From NCBI GenBank assembly GCA_030638385.1, contig DAOWES010000236.1, positions 1 through 10,492 on the forward strand: a stretch of 10,492 nucleotides of DNA. The letters are read 5' to 3'. Position 1 is the first letter of the stretch, and the number at the start of each line of letters is the position of its first letter. Source of the DNA: Candidatus Cloacimonadota bacterium (GTDB lineage: Bacteria > Cloacimonadota > Cloacimonadia > Cloacimonadales > TCS61). Under the pieces are notes generated by a model. The model was not told the DNA's origin, ran no database searches, and worked only from the letters and a program-made list of their open reading frames with translations. Both the position numbers and the translations under genes were made by a program. Positions 5,288 through 10,492 of this stretch are shown in pieces.

Positions 5288-6709
5288 TTGAATTTTACGG
5301 AAAAATTTGAAAAGTACGTTTTGGAAAAAAAACTAATCTCTCCCGGTGACAAAATCCTAATCGGATTTTCCGGTGGAGCAGATTCAACAGCTCTATTAAC
5401 AGCTCTTAACAGCTTACGCGCTAAATACAAAATTTCCATTTTAGCTGCTCATTTAAACTATAATTTGCGCGGCGAAGACTCTATCCGGGATGAAGAGTTC
5501 GTTAAAAACTTCTGCTTCAGTAGGAACATATCTCTTGTCATAAAAAGCGTTACCCTAGATTCCCACAGCGATTTAGAAAATCACGCCCGAGAGATTAGAT
5601 TTAACTATTTTCATGAAGTTGCTAAATTGTACAAAATTAATAAAATTGCAGTTGGACACAATAAACAAGATCAGGCCGAAACAATTATCTTCAGATTATT
5701 CCGCGGCTCCGGCTACACAGGCCTCAAAGGCATTCTTCCTATTGATGGCACACTAATCCACCCACTGCTAATTTTTTCTCGGGAAGAAATTGTGAAATTT
5801 CTGGAATCTCAAGACATTAGCTGGCGCGAAGACATATCAAACCAAGAGAACACTTACACCCGCAACAAAATCCGAAACCAGTTGATTCCCTGGATTTCCG
5901 AAAACCTGAACCCAAACTTCATCGATAAACTTAGCGCAAGCGCCAATATCTTTGCCGAAACTGATGAAATTTTATCTGAATTAAGCCATCGTAAATACAA
6001 ACAAATTACTAAAAAAACTCCTGATGAGACTATTGTATTATCTCTCAAAAAATTAATTTCAATGAAATCGACCTTACGTTTCTACCTGTTCAAGCAAGCT
6101 TTTGCAGAGCTAACAGGTTCAGAAAAGAATTTCTATCAAAACAACTATGAAGAGATCGAAAGCATATTGCATTCCGAAGGTTCCAAGCAAGTTATGTTGC
6201 CGGAAAACATTGTCGCCATCAAAGAATATGACTTCCTAAGATTTTGCAAAAAAGAGCTTCTAACTAATGTAGATGTTAACAACTTAAAAACAATAAATTC
6301 ATTACGCCACAGATTCACTTTTGAGAATTATCGCATCTCAATGAAACAGCTGAAAAAACTTCCAACTAAGCGTTATCTATTTGAAGATAAAAATACAGTT
6401 TATCTTGATCTCGATAAAACCACATTCCCCATGATTATCAGACATCGCCAACCCGGTGATAGGTTCACTCCCTATGGCATGAAAAATAGAAAGAAATTAA
6501 AGGACTTTTTTATTGACGAAAAAGTACCAAAATTTGAAAGAGATAAGGTGTTGATAATCTGCGATGAGGATAAAATTTTATGGGTTGCAGGGATGCGCTT
6601 GGATAACAATGTTGCCATTTCCGACAAAACTAAAAATATTTTGAAAATTAAAATTGAAAAAGTTTCAAATAAAAGTTTACGCCCGGCAGAAAGGATCAAA
6701 CAAATTTAA
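5288..6709 (+). CDS. tilS: tRNA(Ile)-lysidine synthase
   Basis: This ATP-dependent enzyme attaches lysine to C34 of the CAU-anticodon tRNA-Ile, switching its decoding from AUG to AUA and its charging from methionine to isoleucine; it is essential in most bacteria. The 473 residues match the long, three-part form. The N-terminal PP-loop ATPase has SGGADS (28-33), LRGEDSIRDEEF and GHNKQDQAET, followed by RLFRGSG and the TYTRNKIRN segment. A linker domain follows. The C-terminal TilS domain carries RHRQPGDRFTPYGM and KKLKDFFID. The gene starts with TTG. It heads the tilS-hpt-ftsH series, a gene order seen in many bacteria. A 132-base gap separates it from hpt. Confidence 0.95.
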   Translation: MNFTEKFEKYVLEKKLISPGDKILIGFSGGADSTALLTALNSLRAKYKISILAAHLNYNLRGEDSIRDEEFVKNFCFSRNISLVIKSVTLDSHSDLENHAREIRFNYFHEVAKLYKINKIAVGHNKQDQAETIIFRLFRGSGYTGLKGILPIDGTLIHPLLIFSREEIVKFLESQDISWREDISNQENTYTRNKIRNQLIPWISENLNPNFIDKLSASANIFAETDEILSELSHRKYKQITKKTPDETIVLSLKKLISMKSTLRFYLFKQAFAELTGSEKNFYQNNYEEIESILHSEGSKQVMLPENIVAIKEYDFLRFCKKELLTNVDVNNLKTINSLRHRFTFENYRISMKQLKKLPTKRYLFEDKNTVYLDLDKTTFPMIIRHRQPGDRFTPYGMKNRKKLKDFFIDEKVPKFERDKVLIICDEDKILWVAGMRLDNNVAISDKTKNILKIKIEKVSNKSLRPAERIKQI

Positions 6710-6841
6710 GGTCATTTTCTTTGCCACTTTTGGAGGCTTAGAGAAATTAATTAAAAAATATAGATAATGACTCGACGCCATTTTGGCTTAGTAAAAGTAT
6801 TTAAAAAGTTTGTTACCTAAAAGGAGACGCTAAAAAAGAAC
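6710..6841 (+). other. Intergenic region tilS-hpt with two similar short motifs
   Basis: Two related stretches occur: GCCACTTTTGGAGGCTTAG at 6723-6741 and GCCATTTTGGCTTAG at 6777-6791. Each is followed by A-rich sequence ending TTAAAA. The second can form a 4-bp GCCA/TGGC hairpin. No clear promoter or terminator is visible, so hpt and ftsH may be read through from tilS. Confidence 0.35.
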
Positions 6842-7378
6842 ATGATAAATGATATTGAAAAAATAATTTTGGATAAAGAAACTATTGAAAGACGAGTGGA
6901 AGAGTTAGCCCAAAAAATAACAAATGATTTTAAAGACAAGTTTCCGGTAATTATTTGTATTTTACGTGGTAGCGTTATATTCTTCTCAGATCTTATCAAA
7001 CGCATCGATACACATGTTGAAATCGATTTCTTTTCGTTATCTAGCTATGGAAATAATTCCAACTCATCAGGAGTAGTTAAGATTCGCAAAGATATTGATA
7101 CAAACATCGAAAATCGCCACGTGATAGTAGTTGAAGATATTGTAGAGTCCGGGTTAACCTTAAAATATATCTTTGAATATCTGGAGAAACACAATCCGGC
7201 TTCATTAAGCATTTGTACTTTGTTAAATAAACCGGAAGTTCATCAGACAGACTTAAAGATAAATTATGTAGGATTTAATATAGAAAATAAATTTGTAGTA
7301 GGATATGGCTTAGATTATGCAGAAAGATATCGCAATTTGCCATACATTGGAATTTTAAAAAAGGAGATCTATTCTTAA
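6842..7378 (+). CDS. hpt: Hypoxanthine(-guanine) phosphoribosyltransferase
   Basis: This purine-salvage enzyme makes IMP (and often GMP) from the free base and PRPP in the cytoplasm. Its 178 residues are the usual length. The PRPP loop VVEDIVESGLTL occupies 96-107, the flexible catalytic loop is around SLSSYGNNSNSSGVVK (65-80), and the C-terminal base-recognition region is VVGYGLDYAERYRNLPYIG (152-170). The loop reads VESG where many homologues have VDTG, a conservative change in an otherwise standard motif. AAGGAG is 15 bases before the ATG, rather long, but no closer in-frame start exists. The stop codon is one base from the ftsH ATG, and the ftsH ribosome binding site lies within the hpt 3' end, so the two are probably coupled. 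Confidence 0.95.
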   Translation: MINDIEKIILDKETIERRVEELAQKITNDFKDKFPVIICILRGSVIFFSDLIKRIDTHVEIDFFSLSSYGNNSNSSGVVKIRKDIDTNIENRHVIVVEDIVESGLTLKYIFEYLEKHNPASLSICTLLNKPEVHQTDLKINYVGFNIENKFVVGYGLDYAERYRNLPYIGILKKEIYS

Positions 7379-7379
7379 T

Positions 7380-9434
7380 ATGACTGAACAACAAAACCGC
7401 AACCAAAAACCTGATCCAAAGAAAAAGCCAAATATTCCCCCGAAGATGAACAAAACGCAATCCATAACTTTTTGGATTGTAGCAATTTTATTAATCATTG
7501 TCTTGTTTCAATTTTCCAATACCGGGGAAGCGAGCATAAAAAAAATCTCATTCTCTAATTTTGAAAAATTGGTTGAACATGAAGAGATTCAAGAGATTAG
7601 AATTGATGGAAGAAATTTTATAATAGTAGGAGTTTCCGGAGATAAATTTACCACATATCTTCCGTTCACACCAGACTCGTCTTACATTCAACACCTAACA
7701 GAAAAAGGAGTTAATGTAAACTCCCTCAAGCCATCCATGTTAAAAGGTTTCTTATTTAACATTCTGCCATTTCTTATATTAATAGGATTCTGGTGGTTTA
7801 TGATGCGTGGAATGCGAGGAGGAGGAGCCGGCCAAGCTTTTAGTTTCGGAAAAAGCAAAGCTCGCTTATTCGCCGGTGGAAAAACCAAAGTAACCTTTAA
7901 AGATGTGGCAGGTGTAGAAGAAGCCAAAGAGGAATTGGAAGAGATTATCGAATATTTGAAAGCTCCCCAAAAATTCCAAAAATTGGGTGGAAGAATTCCT
8001 CGTGGAGTATTGCTTTTGGGACGTCCCGGAACCGGGAAAACGTTGTTAGCCAAAGCAGTGGCCGGAGAAGCGAAAGTTCCATTCTTCAGCATCAGTGGAT
8101 CTGATTTTGTGGAAATGTTTGTAGGTGTAGGTGCCGCAAGAGTTCGCGACATGTTCGCCGAAGCCAAAAAACAGTCACCCTGTATCGTCTTTATCGATGA
8201 GATTGATGCGGTGGGAAGACACCGTGGAGCAGGCCTGGGTGGCGGAAATGACGAACGCGAACAAACCCTCAATCAATTATTGGTAGAGATGGATGGATTT
8301 GATGAAAATGATTCTGTGATTATTATCGCAGCGACAAACCGTCCTGATGTACTTGACCCTGCGTTATTACGCCCGGGTAGATTCGATCGCCAAGTAATAG
8401 TAGATTTACCGGACATCAAAGGCAGAGAAGCAATCCTAAAGGTTCACAGTAAAAAAACACGACTCTCAAAAGGAGTTAATTTTAGCATCATTGCCCGCGG
8501 AACACCCGGCTTTAGCGGCGCCGACCTGGCAAATTTAGTAAATGAAGCTGCGCTGTTAGCTGCTAGAAAAAATAAAAGCAATATCGAGATGGATGACTTC
8601 GAAGAAGCAAAAGATAAAGTTACATTGGGTAAAGCTCGTAAAAGTAGAATTATCACCGAGGAAGAGAAAAGAAACACAGCCTATCATGAAGTTGGCCATG
8701 TGCTCTGCTCTATTTTCCAAGAAAAATCTGAGCCTATTCATAAAGTTACTATTATTCCACGCGGATTCACCGGTGGTGCCACTCATTTCTTGCAAACATC
8801 AAAATCTAATTATTCCAAATCTTATTTAGAACAATCTTTAGTAGGATTATTGGGCGGTAGATGTGCAGAAGAAATTGCTTTCCAAGAACAAACAACCGGT
8901 GCTTCAAATGACATTGAACGTGCTACCGATATCGCAACCAAAATGATTTGTAATTGGGGAATGAGTGATAAAATCGGACCCGTCACAGTTGCGAAAAAGG
9001 AATCTCAAGTTTTCTTGGGAAGAGATATATCTCAACAAAAAATTGTTAGTGAGAAAACAGCTAACATCATCGATTCTGAAGTTCAACGCATTGTGCAAAC
9101 TGCCCACGACAAAGCAGTTAAGATTATCGAAGCCAAACGTGAATTATTGAATGCAATGAGTGAAAGTTTATTGGAAAAAGAAACTCTTAATTCCCACGAA
9201 ATATATGAAATGACACTAAATTATGCTTCTGAAGAGGAAAGAGAATTCGTTCAAAAGAAATATGATCACGTTAAAGAGATGAGTATTGATATAAATCCAA
9301 CACTGAAAGATAAAGCAAAAGCGGAAACTGAGAATCCTCAGAAAAATGAAGAAGCTGAAAATGTAGAAAACAGCCAGGTGGATGAATCAGTAAATGCAGA
9401 TGAATCTGTAGATACAGACAATAACACTGAATAA
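7380..9434 (+). CDS. ftsH: ATP-dependent membrane zinc metalloprotease FtsH
   Basis: This inner-membrane AAA+ protease degrades misfolded membrane proteins and regulatory proteins, and works as a hexamer. The 684 residues show a charged N-terminus, membrane segment 1 (about 28-46), an extracytoplasmic domain, membrane segment 2 (about 122-143) and a glycine-rich linker. The AAA module follows: Walker A GRPGTGKT (214-221), pore motif MFVGVG (246-251), Walker B IVFIDE with D273/E274, and the second region of homology with arginine fingers R331 and R334. The protease domain has zinc motif HEVGH (436-440) and third ligand D511. The second residue of Walker A is Arg where FtsH normally has Pro, and HEVGH replaces the commoner HEAGH; neither removes a catalytic residue. 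An acidic low-complexity tail (about 645-684) ends the protein. AAGGAG is 13 bases upstream, inside hpt. Confidence 0.96.
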   Translation: MTEQQNRNQKPDPKKKPNIPPKMNKTQSITFWIVAILLIIVLFQFSNTGEASIKKISFSNFEKLVEHEEIQEIRIDGRNFIIVGVSGDKFTTYLPFTPDSSYIQHLTEKGVNVNSLKPSMLKGFLFNILPFLILIGFWWFMMRGMRGGGAGQAFSFGKSKARLFAGGKTKVTFKDVAGVEEAKEELEEIIEYLKAPQKFQKLGGRIPRGVLLLGRPGTGKTLLAKAVAGEAKVPFFSISGSDFVEMFVGVGAARVRDMFAEAKKQSPCIVFIDEIDAVGRHRGAGLGGGNDEREQTLNQLLVEMDGFDENDSVIIIAATNRPDVLDPALLRPGRFDRQVIVDLPDIKGREAILKVHSKKTRLSKGVNFSIIARGTPGFSGADLANLVNEAALLAARKNKSNIEMDDFEEAKDKVTLGKARKSRIITEEEKRNTAYHEVGHVLCSIFQEKSEPIHKVTIIPRGFTGGATHFLQTSKSNYSKSYLEQSLVGLLGGRCAEEIAFQEQTTGASNDIERATDIATKMICNWGMSDKIGPVTVAKKESQVFLGRDISQQKIVSEKTANIIDSEVQRIVQTAHDKAVKIIEAKRELLNAMSESLLEKETLNSHEIYEMTLNYASEEEREFVQKKYDHVKEMSIDINPTLKDKAKAETENPQKNEEAENVENSQVDESVNADESVDTDNNTE

Positions 9435-9455
9435 AAAATATTGAAGAATTACAGA

Positions 9456-9495
9456 AGTTGATATCATCTTAGATTATTCTTTGATGATATCAACT
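9456..9495 (+). promoter_or_regulatory. Perfect 13-bp inverted repeat upstream of hslV
   Basis: Arms AGTTGATATCATC (9456-9468) and GATGATATCAACT (9483-9495) flank a 14-base loop. The following CTTTATATAAGGGG has no proper U-run, so it is a poor intrinsic terminator. Each arm contains the self-complementary octamer TGATATCA (9459-9466 and 9485-9492), with centres 26 bases apart, as a pair of operator sites might be. It lies about 20 bases after the ftsH stop and 21 bases before the hslV start. Possible roles are a transcript-processing or stabilising hairpin, attenuation, or a protein-binding site; the sequence alone does not decide. Confidence 0.6.
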
Positions 9496-9503
9496 CTTTA
9501 TAT

Positions 9504-9510
9504 AAGGGGA
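9504..9510 (+). promoter_or_regulatory. Ribosome binding site deciding the hslV start
   Basis: AAGGGGA ends 6 bases before the ATG at 9517. The longer frame opening at TTG 9481 would begin inside the loop of the inverted repeat and lacks a binding site. The ATG at 9526 is 15 bases away and therefore less favoured. Confidence 0.7.
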
Positions 9511-9516
9511 TATTTT

Positions 9517-10050
9517 ATGATAGAGATGCGTGGAACCACCATTTTAGGAGTGAAATCAAAAAACTCTACAGCTATTGGTGGAGATGGCCAGGTAACTCTG
9601 GGCCATACTGTAATGAAAGCTACCGCTAGAAAAATTCGCCGATTGTATAACGGAAAAGTTGTGGCCGGTTTTGCCGGTGCAACTGCTGACGCGTTCACAT
9701 TGTTTGAAAAATTCGAAGCAAAGCTTTCCGAATATAAAGGAAATTTACGAAAATCAGCAGTAGAATTAGCCAAAGAATGGCGATCAGATAAATTTTTACG
9801 TCGTCTGGAAGCAATGATAATTGTTGCAGATGAAGAAACATTATTGGTAATTACCGGAACCGGAGATGTACTTGAGCCGGATGATGGCATCACCGCTATT
9901 GGCTCCGGGGGAAATTACGCCCTTTCGGCAGCTCGAGCTCTAAAACTGAATACCAAAATGAATGCTGAAGAGATTGTTGAAAAATCATTGGGAATTGCTT
10001 CAGATATCTGCATCTACACAAATAGTAACATAATCATTGAAAAAGTATAG
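9517..10050 (+). CDS. hslV: ATP-dependent protease subunit HslV (ClpQ)
   Basis: This is the proteolytic subunit of the two-part HslVU protease, forming a double hexameric ring in the cytoplasm. It is an N-terminal-nucleophile threonine hydrolase. The 177 residues begin MIEMRG, and the catalytic threonine is Thr7 in GTTIL, exposed by removing a six-residue propeptide. Counting from that threonine, Asp17 (GGDGQ) and Lys33 (ATARKIRRLY) fall at the expected catalytic positions. AGFAGATADAFTLFE, the IGSGG loop near residue 128 and DICIYTN near the end are family signatures. The start was chosen by the AAGGGGA site. hslU follows after 11 bases. An inverted repeat precedes the gene, and whether it shares a transcript with ftsH is unclear. 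Confidence 0.95.
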   Translation: MIEMRGTTILGVKSKNSTAIGGDGQVTLGHTVMKATARKIRRLYNGKVVAGFAGATADAFTLFEKFEAKLSEYKGNLRKSAVELAKEWRSDKFLRRLEAMIIVADEETLLVITGTGDVLEPDDGITAIGSGGNYALSAARALKLNTKMNAEEIVEKSLGIASDICIYTNSNIIIEKV

Positions 10051-10061
10051 TTGAGGAAAAC

Positions 10062-10492
10062 ATGGAAAACTTAACACCGACAAAAATTGTTAATGAATTA
10101 GATAAATATATCATCGGGCAACATAATGCCAAAAAAGCTGTGGCAATAGCCCTCAGAAATCGTTGGAGACGCCAACAGACCGGCGGGGAAATGCAGCAAG
10201 AAATAATGCCAAATAACATCATCTTAATCGGTCCAACCGGGGTCGGAAAAACAGAAATCTCACGAAGATTATCAAAGCTGGCAAATGCACCATTTATCAA
10301 AGTTGAAGCAACCAAGTTCACCGAAGTTGGTTATGTTGGTCGCGATGTGGAATCAATGATTCGAGAGCTAATGAATATAGCCATCAATGATGTTCGGGAA
10401 GAACTAATGCAAGAAGTTCAGGATAAGGCTAAAGGAAAAGCTCGCAAAAGAATTTTAGAGATCATCTACCCCACTCCTCCATCAAACCCAAA
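10062..10492 (+). CDS. hslU: ATP-dependent protease ATPase subunit HslU (ClpY), 5' part
   Basis: This AAA+ unfoldase feeds substrates to HslV. Only the first 143 complete codons are in the window, and the frame runs off the right edge without a stop. The N-terminal LTPTKIVNELDKYIIGQ is typical of HslU. Walker A GPTGVGKT lies at 57-64, and the pore-loop motif GYVG at 90-93 is followed by RDVESMIREL. The intermediate (I) domain begins near residue 108 and is cut off. A GAGG binding site is 5 bases before the ATG, and the 11-base gap to hslV supports co-translation of the two subunits. Confidence 0.95.
   Translation, partial: MENLTPTKIVNELDKYIIGQHNAKKAVAIALRNRWRRQQTGGEMQQEIMPNNIILIGPTGVGKTEISRRLSKLANAPFIKVEATKFTEVGYVGRDVESMIRELMNIAINDVREELMQEVQDKAKGKARKRILEIIYPTPPSNP

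Noticed and set aside
7688..8272. Minus-strand 194-codon open frame inside ftsH
   Set aside because: It is fully antisense to the highly conserved AAA domain of ftsH and shows no independent start signal or domain.
9481..9516. Upstream TTG/ATG starts for hslV
   Set aside because: They lie inside the inverted repeat, lack a ribosome binding site and add 12 residues not expected in HslV propeptides.
1..10492. CRISPR arrays, tRNA or rRNA genes, insertion sequences, phage genes
   Set aside because: I saw no regularly spaced repeats, cloverleaf-type sequences, transposase motifs or phage-like proteins. The only large repeat is the RRM duplication.

Overview
The window is AT-rich DNA with two blocks of genes on opposite strands, split by a divergent intergenic region at 5135-5287. 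Most genes have clear AAGGAG-type ribosome binding sites and short spacers. The content suggests an anaerobic, amino-acid-fermenting bacterium. It holds indolepyruvate:ferredoxin oxidoreductase (iorAB), tryptophanase (tnaA), small bacterial RRM proteins and a tilS-hpt-ftsH-hslVU run. A lineage such as Cloacimonadota or another FCB-type anaerobe would fit, but no ribosomal RNA or marker gene here settles this, so the placement is a low-confidence inference.

Minus-strand block (right to left): iorA (3533-5134) and iorB (2939-3523) are 9 bases apart and probably translationally coupled. A strong intrinsic terminator follows iorB, then tnaA (1451-2827), whose 3' end is followed by a long GC-rich hairpin. 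Next come two nearly identical 88-residue RNA-recognition-motif (RRM) genes (772-1038 and 272-538), a tandem duplication with a period of 500 bases. The duplication covers the coding sequence and about 165 bases of 5' leader, including an identical inverted repeat just upstream of each ribosome binding site. A perfect 12-base-pair terminator hairpin closes this block. Bases 1-214 hold no recognisable feature.

Plus-strand block: tilS (5288-6709, TTG start) follows a plausible promoter. Then come hpt (6842-7378), ftsH (7380-9434, one base after hpt), hslV (9517-10050) and the 5' part of hslU (10062 to the window edge). A perfect 13-base-pair inverted repeat sits between ftsH and hslV. tilS-hpt-ftsH is a widely recurring gene order; here it runs directly into the HslVU protease genes, putting two ATP-dependent protease systems in one transcription direction.

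Together the minus-strand enzymes make two exits for tryptophan. Tryptophanase splits it to indole, pyruvate and ammonia. After transamination, IorAB oxidises aryl pyruvates to aryl-acetyl-CoA and reduced ferredoxin. The plus-strand genes are housekeeping: tRNA-Ile decoding, purine salvage and protein quality control.

The most unusual signals are the duplicated RRM genes with their conserved leaders, the sharply uneven divergence between the two copies, the absence of the C-terminal ferredoxin domain from IorA, and the inverted repeat ahead of hslV. I did not find a clearly new multi-gene system.
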